From: Paenibacillus sp. 453mf
GTDB taxonomy: Bacteria; Bacillota; Bacilli; Paenibacillales; Paenibacillaceae
Assembly (NCBI RefSeq): GCF_900116105.1
Contig: NZ_FPAC01000001.1
Span: 982,862 to 1,046,861 of the forward strand
Direction: 5' to 3'
Length of the DNA stretch: 64,000 bases
Under the pieces are notes generated by a model. That model was not told the DNA's origin. It saw only the letters and a program-made list of their open reading frames with translations, and made no database searches. Of the stretch, positions 36,380 to 46,004 are shown in pieces. Both the position numbers and the translations under genes were made by a program. Within the stretch, counting starts at the first letter, position 1. The number at the start of each line of letters is the position of its first letter.

Positions 36380-37357
36380 ATGCAGACTTATGAACAGGCG
36401 CTTGAGCAAGGAAAAGAATTTCTTCTCTTGCATGATGACTACCTGGTCGTGTCGCATGTACAGCCGGACGGAGATGCAGTCAGCTCCACCGTTATGGTGG
36501 GCTGGCTTCTCTCATGTCTGGGGAAGAAATTCACAATGATTAATGAAGGACCGATACCACAGCGCATGCAGTATATGTGGAATGCGGACCAAATACTTAA
36601 TGCTTCAACTCAATCCCCGCCGAAGCAGTTTCAACATGTCATATGTGTTGACTGTGCGGATTATGAGCGTGTAGGTAAAGTTACACACTGGTTTGCAGAT
36701 GAAGCCGATATTCTAAATATTGATCATCATCCAACGAACAACGCTTATGGCAAAGTGAACATTATTAAGGATGATGCAGCAGCAACTGCAGAAATTTTAT
36801 ATGATCTTGTGGAAGCTTGTGGCGTGGCTTGGGATAAGGAAGCGGCGACAGCGGCATATACCGGTCTATTGACCGATACCGGAGGATTCCGATATTCAAG
36901 CACGAGTCCAAAGGTGATGAAGATGGCTTCTGATCTGCTTGCACTTGGTGTAAATGGCCCCGTGCTTGCTGAACGACTTCTCGAAGAGATTACATTGGCA
37001 CAGCTGAAAGTATTGACAAGAGCTCTTAATACATTGTCTATTTCTGAAGATGGACAAATTGCCTGGGTCGTTGTCACTCCTGAAGATATGGCTGAGTGTG
37101 GTGCTCTAAATGATGATCTCGAAGGAATCGTTAACTATCCGCGGAATATTCAAGGCGTCGAGGTCGGCATCCTTTTTAAAGTCATCAATGATGAGGCTGC
37201 TAAAGTCAGCTTCAGATCGGCTGGTAAGGTGGATGTGGCTGCTCTGGCCAAAGGTTTTGGCGGCGGCGGACATGTTCGCGCAGCAGGGGCTAGAGTTGAA
37301 GGTCCATGGCAAGAAACGGTGAATCAAGTAGTAGAACGGGTGAAATCGCAATTATGA
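36380..37357 (+). CDS. nrnA: Bifunctional oligoribonuclease / PAP phosphatase NrnA
   Basis: DHH-family phosphodiesterase degrading short oligoribonucleotides and 3'-phosphoadenosine 5'-phosphate. Metal-binding motifs include HVQPDGDA (D30, D32), [17 protein letters not shown] and [11 protein letters not shown]. The C-terminal DHHA1 domain ends with [15 protein letters not shown]. The length of 325 residues is normal. It overlaps truB by 4 bases. Confidence 0.94.
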   Translation: MQTYEQALEQGKEFLLLHDDYLVVSHVQPDGDAVSSTVMVGWLLSCLGKKFTMINEGPIPQRMQYMWNADQILNASTQSPPKQFQHVICVDCADYERVGKVTHWFADEADILNIDHHPTNNAYGKVNIIKDDAAATAEILYDLVEACGVAWDKEAATAAYTGLLTDTGGFRYSSTSPKVMKMASDLLALGVNGPVLAERLLEEITLAQLKVLTRALNTLSISEDGQIAWVVVTPEDMAECGALNDDLEGIVNYPRNIQGVEVGILFKVINDEAAKVSFRSAGKVDVAALAKGFGGGGHVRAAGARVEGPWQETVNQVVERVKSQL

Positions 37358-38277
37358 ACGGATATGAAGGAGTGCTTCCTGTATACAAGCCAGCAGGCTT
37401 TACATCACACGATGTCGTAGCGAAGATGCGGGGCATTCTGAAGATGAAGAGGATTGGACATACGGGTACACTAGACCCTCAGGTCACAGGAGTGCTTCCA
37501 TTGTGTCTCGGAAGAGCAACAAGAGTAGTTGAATACTTGCAAGAGCTTCCGAAGGAATATGAGGCAACACTTCGATTGGGTATTGCAACAGATACAGAAG
37601 ATATAACAGGTGAGATTATTGATCGAGCTGACCTGGTTGAGGTTACTCCAGAAGAGGTCGAACAAGTCCTGGGACAATTTGTAGGGAAGATTGCTCAGGT
37701 TCCGCCCATGTATTCAGCAGTTAAGGTGGATGGAAAGAGGCTGTATGAGCTGGCTCGTCAAGGAAAGACGGTTGAGCGCAAAAGCCGCGAGGTGACCATC
37801 CATGAGCTGGAGCTGAAGAAGCTTACAAGCAAAGACGGCTATCCCGAAATTTCATTCCGTGTGCTGTGCTCCAAAGGTACTTATATTCGTACATTATGTG
37901 TGGATATTGGCAAGGAGCTGGGTTATCCGTCAACTATGGTAGAGCTCACGAGAACGATGTCGGCGGGAATTCCCTTGGGGCGTTGTCTTAAGATCGAGGA
38001 GATTCAGGAATGTGTTAATGAAGGGACTCTGTCCAGTTATCTCATTCCAACCGACCAATCCATTTGGAACATGCCTGCTTACATCCTGGAAGAAGGTTAT
38101 GAAAAATCCGTGTTTCAGGGAAAAAAGCTGTCTGATACACTCGTGAATCAAAAAATTAATGAGGAAGGATTAATAAGGCTATATTCTGCCAATGAACAAT
38201 TTCTAGGAATTTTTGATTGGACAGCAGAATCAGGTATAATTACACCTGTTAAAGTGTTTTTACCAGAGCCTTCTTAA
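37354..38277 (+). CDS. truB: tRNA pseudouridine(55) synthase TruB
   Basis: Makes pseudouridine 55 in the T loop of tRNAs. The N-terminal [18 protein letters not shown] is followed by the catalytic motif [19 protein letters not shown] with D41, then [18 protein letters not shown] and a PUA-like C-terminal region. I chose the ATG at 37354, which overlaps the nrnA stop (ATGA), giving 307 residues that begin like known TruB proteins. The frame extends back to 37306 inside nrnA without support. Confidence 0.95.
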   Translation: MNGYEGVLPVYKPAGFTSHDVVAKMRGILKMKRIGHTGTLDPQVTGVLPLCLGRATRVVEYLQELPKEYEATLRLGIATDTEDITGEIIDRADLVEVTPEEVEQVLGQFVGKIAQVPPMYSAVKVDGKRLYELARQGKTVERKSREVTIHELELKKLTSKDGYPEISFRVLCSKGTYIRTLCVDIGKELGYPSTMVELTRTMSAGIPLGRCLKIEEIQECVNEGTLSSYLIPTDQSIWNMPAYILEEGYEKSVFQGKKLSDTLVNQKINEEGLIRLYSANEQFLGIFDWTAESGIITPVKVFLPEPS

Positions 38278-38334
38278 TATTTTATCTTAATATAGGTTTT
38301 ATCGTAAAATCGTGGGAATTGCAGGTGAATAATC

Positions 38335-39288
38335 GTGATCAGAAAGATGTTATCTTTTCCGCTGGCAGAAGGTGTGCTGGATGAACTGTCGAAGCCGCAA
38401 GTGCTTGCTATTGGACAATTTGACGGACTCCATCCCGGCCACGCCAGCGTCATACAAACCGCAGTGAATCTTTCCCGGGAGCAGGGAATACAGGCTGCTG
38501 TTCTGACATTCCATCCTCATCCGAAAGAAGTCATACGGAAAGGGGATTACCAAGGATATTTAACTCCGCTGAAGGAGAAAGAGGCCATTCTTGAAGAGAT
38601 GGACATCGATGTCATGTATGTTCTGGAATTCAATGAATCTCTGTCGAATCTATCTCCTGAACAATTCGTGAATCAATTTCTAATCAAACTGGATGTCCAA
38701 ACAGCTGTTGTCGGATTTGATTTTCGATTTGGCCACAAGGGCGCGGGTGATGAGAACACACTCAGGGAATTAGGGGCGCCTTCCATGAACGTTGTTACTG
38801 TTCCGCCGCTCAAGCTGAATGGTGATAAGATCAGTAGTTCCTTTATTCGAAAAGCACTTCATGAAGGCGACATAGATGAAGTTACTCGTATGCTGGGCAG
38901 ACCATACTCCTTTACGGGAATTGTTATGGATGGAGAGAAGCGCGGCCATACGATCGGCTTCCCAACAGCCAATGTCGAGCCTTCTGGGAATTTTGTTGTC
39001 CCTCTTAAAGGTGTTTATGCGGTGTGGGTTACACATGATAATAGGAGACTTCCGGGTGTTATGAATATTGGGGTTAAGCCAACGTTTCACGACAACCGTA
39101 CCAAGCCTTCCTTTGAAGTACATTTGCTCGATTACAGCGGGGACTTGTATGGAGAAGAGCTGAAGGTTGAGCTTATTCATTTTCTTAGAACAGAGCAGAA
39201 ATTTTCTTCAATTGATGCGCTGATCGCTCAGATTAAGCAGGATTCGGAAACGGCAAGTCAGCTTCTGTCTGGCGAATCTCAAAACTAG
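38335..39288 (+). CDS. ribF: Bifunctional riboflavin kinase / FAD synthetase
   Basis: Converts riboflavin to FMN and FMN to FAD. The N-terminal FAD synthetase domain has AIGQFDGLHPGHASVI, TFHPHPKEVI, GFDFRFGHKGAG and ISSSFIRKAL. The C-terminal riboflavin kinase domain has GEKRGHTIGFPTANV and the PSFEVHLLDYSGDLYGEEL block. The length of 317 residues is typical. The GTG at 38335 is used; an ATG four codons later is also possible. Confidence 0.95.
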   Translation: MIRKMLSFPLAEGVLDELSKPQVLAIGQFDGLHPGHASVIQTAVNLSREQGIQAAVLTFHPHPKEVIRKGDYQGYLTPLKEKEAILEEMDIDVMYVLEFNESLSNLSPEQFVNQFLIKLDVQTAVVGFDFRFGHKGAGDENTLRELGAPSMNVVTVPPLKLNGDKISSSFIRKALHEGDIDEVTRMLGRPYSFTGIVMDGEKRGHTIGFPTANVEPSGNFVVPLKGVYAVWVTHDNRRLPGVMNIGVKPTFHDNRTKPSFEVHLLDYSGDLYGEELKVELIHFLRTEQKFSSIDALIAQIKQDSETASQLLSGESQN

Positions 39289-39308
39289 TAATAAATGTGA
39301 AGTTTAGA

Positions 39309-39338
39309 TTTACATGAAATAGGCAAGTATGTTATACT
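39309..39338 (+). promoter_or_regulatory. Promoter for rpsO
   Basis: TTTACA (39309-39314) and TATACT (39333-39338) are 18 bases apart with an extended -10 TG at 39330-39331. It gives rpsO its own promoter downstream of ribF. Confidence 0.7.
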
Positions 39339-39345
39339 AAAAGAC

Positions 39346-39414
39346 GTTGTTAATTAAACAACATAACCTTAGCTTTGGTTGAAGGGCTCTCACCGGCCGC
39401 AACGAGGCTAAAGG
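39346..39414 (+). promoter_or_regulatory. Structured rpsO leader (candidate S15 autoregulatory element)
   Basis: Two helices can form. GTTGTT/AACAAC (39346-39362) forms a small hairpin. CCTTAGC (39367-39373) pairs with GCTAAAGG (39407-39414) with a bulged A, enclosing a 33-base arm. It ends 26 bases before the rpsO ATG. S15 leaders are known in Bacillales; assigning this one to S15 binding is inference from position and structure. Confidence 0.45.
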
Positions 39415-39440
39415 CGATTATACTGAAGGAGGTGAACAGG

Positions 39441-39710
39441 ATGGCATTGACTCAAGAACGTAAACAACAATTGATCGACGAGCACAAAACTCACGAGTCC
39501 GATACTGGATCTCCAGAGGTGCAAGTTGCTATCCTTTCGGAAAACATCAAGAACTTGACTGATCACTTGCGTACGCACAAGAAAGACCACCATTCCCGTC
39601 GCGGGCTTTTGAAAATGGTAGGTCAACGCCGTAAGCTTCTTGCTTACGTGAAGAATAAAGACGTTAAACGTTACAGCGCTTTGATCGAGAAGCTTGGATT
39701 GCGCCGTTAA
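39441..39710 (+). CDS. rpsO: 30S ribosomal protein S15
   Basis: Primary 16S rRNA-binding protein. The 89-residue sequence is canonical: [56 protein letters not shown] and [13 protein letters not shown]. The ATG at 39441 has AAGGAGGTGA just upstream and gives the standard length; the longer frame from 39375 covers the leader. Confidence 0.98.
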   Translation: MALTQERKQQLIDEHKTHESDTGSPEVQVAILSENIKNLTDHLRTHKKDHHSRRGLLKMVGQRRKLLAYVKNKDVKRYSALIEKLGLRR

Positions 39711-39724
39711 TCATCGTATATCCT

Positions 39725-39788
39725 AACAACGACAGCCTGGTTGTCCCCGTCCTCTATGAAGAGTACGGGCTCGCAGCCGGGTTGTTTT
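39725..39788 (+). terminator. Branched terminator-like structure after rpsO
   Basis: Outer AACAAC (39725-39730) pairs with GTTGTT (39781-39786). Inside, CCCGTCCTCT pairs with AGAGTACGGG (39746-39769) with one mismatch around an ATGA loop. A short TTTT tract follows. It probably ends most rpsO transcription. Confidence 0.55.
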
Positions 39789-39815
39789 GTAGATTGGGCT
39801 TCTTTTTATTCATAG

Positions 39816-39837
39816 TAGACAATGTAGAGATTGTCTA
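39816..39837 (+). promoter_or_regulatory. Hairpin in the pnp leader
   Basis: TAGACAAT (39816-39823) and ATTGTCTA (39830-39837) form a perfect 8-base stem with a GTAGAG loop, about 80 bases before pnp and without a following T run. In E. coli pnp is autoregulated through a leader stem; a comparable role here is speculative. Confidence 0.4.
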
Positions 39838-39915
39838 ATGCGGTGTTTATGAATCAGCTTCAAGCAGGTAATACTGGATATAACGATATTAATGGAGAAG
39901 ATAAGGAGGGATCTC

Positions 39916-42012
39916 ATGGAACAACGTGTTGAAATGATGCTTGGTGGCCGAAAGCTCGTTTTGGAGACCGGAAGACTTGCCAAGCAGGCAAATGCTGCTG
40001 TGACTGCACGCTATGGAGACACTGTCATTTTATGTACTGTCACTGCTTCTAGTGAACCAAAGGATTTGGATTTTTTCCCGCTAACAGTCAACTATGAAGA
40101 AAGGTTGTATGCTGTAGGTAAAATCCCAGGTGGATTTATCAAGAGAGAAGGAAGACCTAGTGAGAAAGCAATTCTTGCAAGCCGTCTGACTGACCGTCCA
40201 ATTCGTCCGCTATTTCCCGAAGGATTCCGTAATGATGTTCAGGTTCTGAACCTCGTAATGAGCGTGGATCAGGATTGTGAACCTGAAATTACAGCGATGA
40301 TCGGTACTTCTGCAGCGCTTAGTATTTCCGATGTTCCGTTTAATGGTCCAATTGGAGGCGTAGCTGTAGGTCGTGTAAACGGCGAGTTCGTTATTAACCC
40401 TAACATTCAGCAGCAGGAAGCCAGCGACATCTATGTAGTTGTTTCCGGAACGAAGGATGCTATTATGATGGTTGAAGCCGAAGCGAACGAAGTGCCTGAA
40501 GAGGTTATGCTCGAAGCGATCATGTTTGGTCATGAAGAGATCAAAAATATTGTTGCTGTTATTGAGCAGCTTGCTGCGATGGCTGGCAAAGAAAAAATGC
40601 AGGTTAAACTGCATACTGTTGATGAAACGGCAAATAAAGAAGTGCGTGATTATGCGGCAAGCCGTCTGGTTGAAGCAGTCCGTATAGAAGAGAAGCATGC
40701 AAGACAGGATGCGATTGATGCTATTAACGATGAAACGGTTGCTTTCTTTGAAGAGAAGTACATAGAAACTCCGGAACTGCTCAAAGACGTGAAAGAAATT
40801 CTTCACGACATCGTTAAAGAAGAAGTTCGTCGTCTAATTACACACGATAAGGTTCGCCCAGATGGACGAGCACTGGCTGAGATTCGTCCAATCGACTGCG
40901 ATACAAGTCTGCTGCCTCGTACGCATGGATCTGGTTTGTTTACTCGTGGGCAAACTCAAGCACTCAGTGTATGTACGCTTGGAGCACTTGGAGATGTTCA
41001 AATCCTGGACGGTATCGATCCGGAAGAGACTAAACGCTTTATGCATCACTACAACTTCCCTCCGTTCAGCGTCGGAGAAGCAAGACCGCTTCGTCCTCCG
41101 GGTCGTCGCGAGATTGGTCATGGTGCGCTTGGTGAGAGAGCTCTCTCCAAAGTTATTCCTCCAGAGTCGGAATTCCCATACACGATCCGTCTTGTATCCG
41201 AAGTAATTGAATCTAACGGTTCTACTTCCCAAGCAAGTATTTGTGCGTCAACGCTTGCCATGATGGATGCAGGGGTGCCGATCAAAGCGCCAGTTGCTGG
41301 TGTAGCTATGGGTCTGATCAAAGATGGGGAGCATGTATCCATCCTGACAGACATTCAAGGTATGGAAGATCACCTTGGTGATATGGACTTTAAGGTTGCG
41401 GGTACAGCTGAAGGTGTAACTGCGATTCAGATGGATATCAAGATTGATGGTATCGACCGCGGAATTTTGTCTGACGCGCTTACGCAAGCAAGAGAAGGAC
41501 GGATGCATATCCTGGGTAAAATGATGGAGGCGATCCAAACGCCTAGAGAAACACTTTCTCCATATGCTCCTAAAATTCTCACGATGTACATTAATCCGGA
41601 TAAGATCCGTGATGTCATCGGTGCAGGCGGTAAAGTAATCAATAAGATCATTGAAGAGACAGGTGTTAAGATTGACATCGAGCAAGATGGTCGTGTCTTT
41701 ATTTCTTCTGCCGATCAAGAGATGAATGATAAAGCCCGTGCCATCATTGAGGGCATTGTACGTGAAGTCGTTGTAGGCGAGATCTATGTCGGTAAAGTAA
41801 AACGCGTTGAGAAGTTTGGTGCATTTGTGGAAGTGCTCCCTAACAAAGAGGGATTGGTTCACATTTCCCAACTATCGACAGAGCGTGTTGCCAAGGTGGA
41901 AGATGTCGTTGCAGTCGGTGATTCTATCACCGTTAAGGTAACGGAGATCGATCAGCAGGGACGTATTAACCTTTCGCGCAAAGCGGTATTGACAGCTGAA
42001 ACGAAAGCCTAA
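39916..42012 (+). CDS. pnp: Polyribonucleotide nucleotidyltransferase (PNPase)
   Basis: Phosphorolytic 3'-5' exoribonuclease. Two RNase PH-like domains are visible: the first with [14 protein letters not shown] and [21 protein letters not shown] in blocks, the second with [16 protein letters not shown] and [18 protein letters not shown] domain ([17 protein letters not shown]) and an S1 domain ([20 protein letters not shown]) complete the protein. The ATG at 39916 has AAGGAGGG upstream and gives 698 residues. The frame extends to 39892 without a site. Confidence 0.97.
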   Translation: MEQRVEMMLGGRKLVLETGRLAKQANAAVTARYGDTVILCTVTASSEPKDLDFFPLTVNYEERLYAVGKIPGGFIKREGRPSEKAILASRLTDRPIRPLFPEGFRNDVQVLNLVMSVDQDCEPEITAMIGTSAALSISDVPFNGPIGGVAVGRVNGEFVINPNIQQQEASDIYVVVSGTKDAIMMVEAEANEVPEEVMLEAIMFGHEEIKNIVAVIEQLAAMAGKEKMQVKLHTVDETANKEVRDYAASRLVEAVRIEEKHARQDAIDAINDETVAFFEEKYIETPELLKDVKEILHDIVKEEVRRLITHDKVRPDGRALAEIRPIDCDTSLLPRTHGSGLFTRGQTQALSVCTLGALGDVQILDGIDPEETKRFMHHYNFPPFSVGEARPLRPPGRREIGHGALGERALSKVIPPESEFPYTIRLVSEVIESNGSTSQASICASTLAMMDAGVPIKAPVAGVAMGLIKDGEHVSILTDIQGMEDHLGDMDFKVAGTAEGVTAIQMDIKIDGIDRGILSDALTQAREGRMHILGKMMEAIQTPRETLSPYAPKILTMYINPDKIRDVIGAGGKVINKIIEETGVKIDIEQDGRVFISSADQEMNDKARAIIEGIVREVVVGEIYVGKVKRVEKFGAFVEVLPNKEGLVHISQLSTERVAKVEDVVAVGDSITVKVTEIDQQGRINLSRKAVLTAETKA

Positions 42013-42027
42013 CATCTAATTGCTCTT

Positions 42028-42063
42028 AAAGAGAGACAGAACTCGAATTCTGGCTCTTTTTTT
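42028..42063 (+). terminator. Intrinsic terminator after pnp
   Basis: AAAGAG (42028-42033) with CTCTTT and inner CAGAA with TTCTG form an interrupted stem, followed by seven T to 42063. Confidence 0.75.
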
Positions 42064-42102
42064 GAAGCATTGGAGTCCAAATTTTAAAGCAGATATTATA
42101 CG

Positions 42103-42125
42103 AACGCCATTCCGGCGTTTTTTTT
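42103..42125 (+). terminator. Second intrinsic terminator after pnp
   Basis: AACGCC (42103-42108) and GGCGTT (42114-42119) form a stem with an ATTCC loop and run into eight T. Together with the preceding terminator it insulates the next, sporulation-associated, gene. Confidence 0.8.
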
Positions 42126-42186
42126 GTACATATTGGAACCGCTGCCGTCATAAAATGGGACAAATGAGGGGCGGGGGGTTAGACGT

Positions 42187-43176
42187 GTGAAGATGCAACA
42201 TAAAAAATGGGCTGTCGTCATCGCTAGTACGTTAGCTGTGGTTACCATTGGACAAGCCACGGGCATTACGAATCATTTTCCACTTTATCGGAGTGTAAAT
42301 ACTGAGGATGCTTTCGATATGTACGTGAATGCGGTCCCTGAGGACGAGCTGAAGAAGCAAATTGAAGAAAAGGCAGCAGAGTATAAGGTACCACCTATTG
42401 ACGCCAAGGTTGATCGGGTCTGGAAGGCCATTCCTGGATATAACGGAATTGAAGTGGATGTTCAGGCTACTTACCTTCAGGCACGTTCGAATCCGAATGC
42501 AGTCTCCATACCTTTAGTGTATAAGCAAATCCCTCCAAAGGTGTCGCTCGATGACTTGGGGGCTCAGCCGATTTATCGTGGAAATCCGGAGAAGAAGATG
42601 GCTTCCTTCATGATAAACGTTGCATGGGGAAACGAGTATATCGTTCCCATGCTGGATATCCTTGATGAGTATAAGGTAAAGGCTACGTTTTTTCTCGATG
42701 GGAGCTGGCTGAAGAAGAACGAACAAATGGCCAAGGAGATACAGAAGAGAGGACATGAACTGGAGAATCACGCCTATTCACATCCGAATATGAGCCAGCT
42801 GACGAGTGAGAGAGCTGAACTTGAAATATCGAAGACCAAGTCACTCCTTCATGAAATGCTTGGTGTGGAGAACAAATGGTTTGCTCCCCCTTCCGGAGAT
42901 TATGATCAGGAGACGGTGGAGCTCGCAAGGCAGCAGGGCTTGAAGACCGTCTTGTGGACTATAGATACCGTTGATTGGAAGAAGCCGAGTCCAGATAGTG
43001 TGGTGGCCAAGATTACTAAAGGGGTTGAGCCAGGCTCACTTATTCTGATGCATCCGACAGCATCCTCAGCCGCGGCTATGCGAGGGATGATTGAAGGGAT
43101 TACGCAAAAAGGGATCAAGCTGGGTACGGTTAGCGAAACCTTGTCTTCTGAGAGACTGGATGTACCGGAAAGTTGA
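42187..43176 (+). CDS. YlxY-type polysaccharide deacetylase homologue, probably inactive
   Basis: A 329-residue NodB-fold protein with an N-terminal membrane anchor or signal (about residues 8-26) and a deacetylase domain from about residue 138. The histidine motif is present (H195 and H199 in ENHAYSHP). The segment that normally reads TFDDG is NVAWGNE at residues 144-150, so both the metal-binding and catalytic-base Asp are missing. The RPPYG-like motif is APPSGDY and the last motif is LMHPTAS. It lies between pnp and an M16 peptidase gene, the ylxY position in B. subtilis. A wall-binding or scaffold role is inference. It has a GTG start with a GGGGGG site. Confidence 0.85.
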   Translation: MKMQHKKWAVVIASTLAVVTIGQATGITNHFPLYRSVNTEDAFDMYVNAVPEDELKKQIEEKAAEYKVPPIDAKVDRVWKAIPGYNGIEVDVQATYLQARSNPNAVSIPLVYKQIPPKVSLDDLGAQPIYRGNPEKKMASFMINVAWGNEYIVPMLDILDEYKVKATFFLDGSWLKKNEQMAKEIQKRGHELENHAYSHPNMSQLTSERAELEISKTKSLLHEMLGVENKWFAPPSGDYDQETVELARQQGLKTVLWTIDTVDWKKPSPDSVVAKITKGVEPGSLILMHPTASSAAAMRGMIEGITQKGIKLGTVSETLSSERLDVPES

Positions 43177-43253
43177 GTGAAGCCGTTTTTTTTGGTAGGA
43201 TTAATGCTGTCGATCGTTATTAATTTTTAGGAAAAAGCAATGGAGGGCCAATC

Positions 43254-44528
43254 GTGAAAAAAATAGTACTTAGTAATGGCCTAAGAGTGGTCATGGAGCA
43301 GATTCCGACCAGCCGATCGGTATCCTTCGGTATTTGGGTGAAGACGGGTTCTCGTAATGAGGATGATTCAATAAATGGAGTGTCACACTTTATCGAGCAT
43401 ATGCTGTTTAAAGGAACAGACCGTTTTAATGCTAAGGACATAGCTGAGCAGTTCGATGCCATCGGCGGTAATGTCAATGCGTTCACTTCCAAGGAGTATA
43501 CTTGCTATTATGCAAAAGTATTGGATGAGCACTTGCCTATCGCTGTTGATGTGTTGTCAGATATGTTCTTCCACTCCAAATTTGACAGTGAAGAGCTAGT
43601 GAAGGAGAAGAACGTTATTCTCGAAGAGATCTCCATGTACGAAGATACGCCGGATGATATGGTGCATGATCTTATCTCCCTGGCTGCTTATGGAGAGCAT
43701 TCATTAGCTTATCCGATATTAGGTACGGAAGAGAAGCTCAGTGCGATGAACGAGTTCAGCCTGCGTTCCTATATGAAAGAGCAGTACACTATCGAGAACA
43801 CCGTCATTAGTTTAGCTGGAAACATTGACGAGGAGAGCACGCTCGAGCTGCTTGAGAAGTTTTTTGGCTCTTTTAATGTACATAGCCCGTCTGATCAGTC
43901 TGGGATTGAGGTTCCTGATTTTAAAGGTAATCTGCTGTTTCACAAAAAGAAAACAGAACAGAATCATATTTGCCTGGCATTTCCCGGATGTTCAATCCAT
44001 GATGACAAGCAGTATGCCATGGTACTCATTAATAATGCAATCGGCGGCGGAATGAGTTCACGTCTGTTTCAAGAGATCCGTGAGAAGCGCGGACTCGCTT
44101 ATTCTGTCTATTCGTATCATAGTGCGCATGCAGATAGTGGACTATTTACGATCTATGCGGGTACAGCGCCTAAGCAAACAAAGGAAGTCATGGACCTGAC
44201 AAGAGAGATTTTGCAGGATCTAGCTGAGAATGGGCTGACTGAGGATGAGCTGCGCAAAGGGAAGGAACAGCTGAAAGGCAGTCTCATTTTAAGTCTGGAA
44301 GGTACCGGAAGTCGTATGAATCGAAACGGTAAGAATGAACTGATGATAGGCAAGCATCAAACGCTTGATGAAATTATCGCCAAAATTGAGCAGGTTTCGA
44401 TGGATGATGTGAATGCTGTTCTGGATCGAATGTTTGCACACCCTTATGCTCTTGCTATGGTAGGAGCTTCGGATCGTGCGTTTGCATCACTTAGGAGGGA
44501 CGATTTTGTCAATACACGTACAAATTAA
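43254..44528 (+). CDS. M16-family zinc metallopeptidase (MlpA/YmxG type)
   Basis: Insulinase-type protease of 424 residues. The inverted zinc motif HFIEH is at residues 45-49 (H45, E48, H49), with the downstream ligand region EEISMYED. The second half has [17 protein letters not shown] with the conserved Arg-Tyr region. It occupies the mlpA (ymxG) position; that B. subtilis gene has been linked to protease regulation. It has a GTG start with GGAGGG upstream. The end overlaps dut by 23 bases. Confidence 0.93.
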   Translation: MKKIVLSNGLRVVMEQIPTSRSVSFGIWVKTGSRNEDDSINGVSHFIEHMLFKGTDRFNAKDIAEQFDAIGGNVNAFTSKEYTCYYAKVLDEHLPIAVDVLSDMFFHSKFDSEELVKEKNVILEEISMYEDTPDDMVHDLISLAAYGEHSLAYPILGTEEKLSAMNEFSLRSYMKEQYTIENTVISLAGNIDEESTLELLEKFFGSFNVHSPSDQSGIEVPDFKGNLLFHKKKTEQNHICLAFPGCSIHDDKQYAMVLINNAIGGGMSSRLFQEIREKRGLAYSVYSYHSAHADSGLFTIYAGTAPKQTKEVMDLTREILQDLAENGLTEDELRKGKEQLKGSLILSLEGTGSRMNRNGKNELMIGKHQTLDEIIAKIEQVSMDDVNAVLDRMFAHPYALAMVGASDRAFASLRRDDFVNTRTN

Positions 44529-44952
44529 AAAAATGCCTGGAACCGAAGATATTCCGCTTCCGATGCAAATGTCTGAGCTGGCCGCCGGGTTTGATTTATA
44601 TGCCGCTGTTGATGAGGAGACGGTGCTGAAGCCGGGAGAAAGAGCCTTAATTCCTACGGGATTTGCGATGGCAATTCCTGCAGGCTACGAAGCACAGATT
44701 CGGCCTAGAAGCGGTCTAGCCTTCAAACATGGGATAACTTGTCTTAATACACCCGGCACGATTGATGCTGATTATCGGGGAGAGGTTAAGGTTCTCCTTA
44801 TTAATCTTGGTAACGAGCCATTCACGATTGCACGTGGAGAAAGAGTAGCTCAAATGGTCATTCAGGCTGTACCTCAAGTCATTATTGCAGAGGTTTCCGA
44901 GCTGTCTGAAACGGTGCGCGGTGCAGGCGGATTTGGCCATACAGGTAAATAG
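44506..44952 (+). CDS. dut: dUTP diphosphatase
   Basis: Hydrolyses dUTP to dUMP, keeping uracil out of DNA. All five trimeric dUTPase motifs are present in about 148 residues: [43 protein letters not shown] and [12 protein letters not shown] chose the TTG at 44506 because AGGAGGG (44493-44499) lies 6 bases upstream. The gene starts inside the end of the M16 peptidase gene, so it is probably translated from the same mRNA. Confidence 0.95.
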   Translation: MSIHVQIKKMPGTEDIPLPMQMSELAAGFDLYAAVDEETVLKPGERALIPTGFAMAIPAGYEAQIRPRSGLAFKHGITCLNTPGTIDADYRGEVKVLLINLGNEPFTIARGERVAQMVIQAVPQVIIAEVSELSETVRGAGGFGHTGK

Positions 44953-44969
44953 AAGAAAGTGAATTGTGA

Positions 44970-44998
44970 AGCCGCTCTAACTGAGAGCGGCTTTTTTT
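44970..44998 (+). terminator. Intrinsic terminator after dut
   Basis: AGCCGCTCT (44970-44978) and AGAGCGGCT (44984-44992) form a perfect 9-base stem with an AACTG loop, followed by a T run to 44998. It separates dut from the dipicolinate genes. Confidence 0.9.
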
Positions 44999-45038
44999 GT
45001 GCTTTAAGCGAAATATGCAAAATCCTGGGTTTTGAATC

Positions 45039-45061
45039 ACCAGGGCGAACTTCACGGCATA
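45039..45061 (+). promoter_or_regulatory. Candidate sigma-K promoter for dpaAB
   Basis: AC at 45039-45040 and CATA at 45058-45061 (followed by AGATG) are 17 bases apart, resembling the mother-cell sigma-K pattern AC then CATA-nnn-TA, with TG in place of the final TA. The dipicolinate operon is sigma-K dependent in B. subtilis. The consensus is short, so the match is suggestive only. Confidence 0.4.
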
Positions 45062-45100
45062 AGATGACAACGTAAAGTCGTAGAAAGGAGTGACATCCTG

Positions 45101-45985
45101 ATGTTGACCGGATTACGGATCGTCGTTCTAGGCGGAGATGCACGTCAGCTAGAGGTCATTCGTCGCTGCGCTGAGCTTGATGCGTCGGTTAGTATTGTTG
45201 GTTTTGATACGCTACTGCACATCCCGGAGGGAGCGGTAAAGGAGGAATTGAATGAACATCTCCTCACTTCTGCAGATGTAGTAATATTGCCCGTTGTAGG
45301 GTGTGATGATGAAGGAAATATTCAAGCCAAATATGCCGCAGAAGGAACCGTTCTTCAATTAACACCTGAACTAGCAGGAGCACTTCCTGTACATAGTTCG
45401 GTCTTTACAGGAATAGCGAAGCCGTATTTGAAGGAGCTGTGCAGCAACCATAATTTGCGTCTAGTGGAACTGCTTGAACGGGATGATGTCGCCATTCATA
45501 ATTCAATCCCAACTGCAGAAGGCGCGATCATGATTGCGATTCAGAATACAGATTTTACGATTCACAATTCGGCAGCACTAGTGCTGGGTATGGGACGTAC
45601 GGGATTTACCATGGCTAAAACATTGCAGGGACTCGGTGCCGATGTAAGGGTGAGTGTAAGACGTGAGGAAGATGCAGCCAAAGCGTCGGTGATGGGCCTA
45701 AAGCCTTTCCTGACAAGGGATTTAGCGAATTATGCCGGGGAGGCCGACTTGATTTTTAATACGATACCGTCTATGATTATCACAGCACAAATCCTGTCCA
45801 AAATGAAACCTAAATCGTTAATTATTGATCTGGCCTCAGCGCCTGGAGGGACCGATTTCCGCTATGCGGAAAAGCGCGGAATCAAAGCGATGCTCGCTCC
45901 TGGGCTCCCTGGCATTGTTGCTCCCAAAACAGCTGGTGAGATTATCGCAAACTCGATCGTCAGTTTGCTGCTTTGTGATCAATAA
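45101..45985 (+). CDS. dpaA: Dipicolinic acid synthase subunit A
   Basis: SpoVFA-type NAD(P)-binding subunit that, with DpaB, oxidises dihydrodipicolinate to dipicolinic acid in the mother cell for spore core dehydration. The 294-residue protein starts LRIVVLGGDARQLEVIRR and has a C-terminal Rossmann domain with LVLGMGRTGFTMAKTLQGLG, then LIIDLASAPGGTDF and LAPGLPGIVAPKTAGEI. AAAGGAGTGA lies upstream. Its substrate comes from asd, dapG and dapA just downstream. Confidence 0.95.
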   Translation: MLTGLRIVVLGGDARQLEVIRRCAELDASVSIVGFDTLLHIPEGAVKEELNEHLLTSADVVILPVVGCDDEGNIQAKYAAEGTVLQLTPELAGALPVHSSVFTGIAKPYLKELCSNHNLRLVELLERDDVAIHNSIPTAEGAIMIAIQNTDFTIHNSAALVLGMGRTGFTMAKTLQGLGADVRVSVRREEDAAKASVMGLKPFLTRDLANYAGEADLIFNTIPSMIITAQILSKMKPKSLIIDLASAPGGTDFRYAEKRGIKAMLAPGLPGIVAPKTAGEIIANSIVSLLLCDQ

Positions 45986-46004
45986 TGAACGGAGGAATTA
46001 GGTT

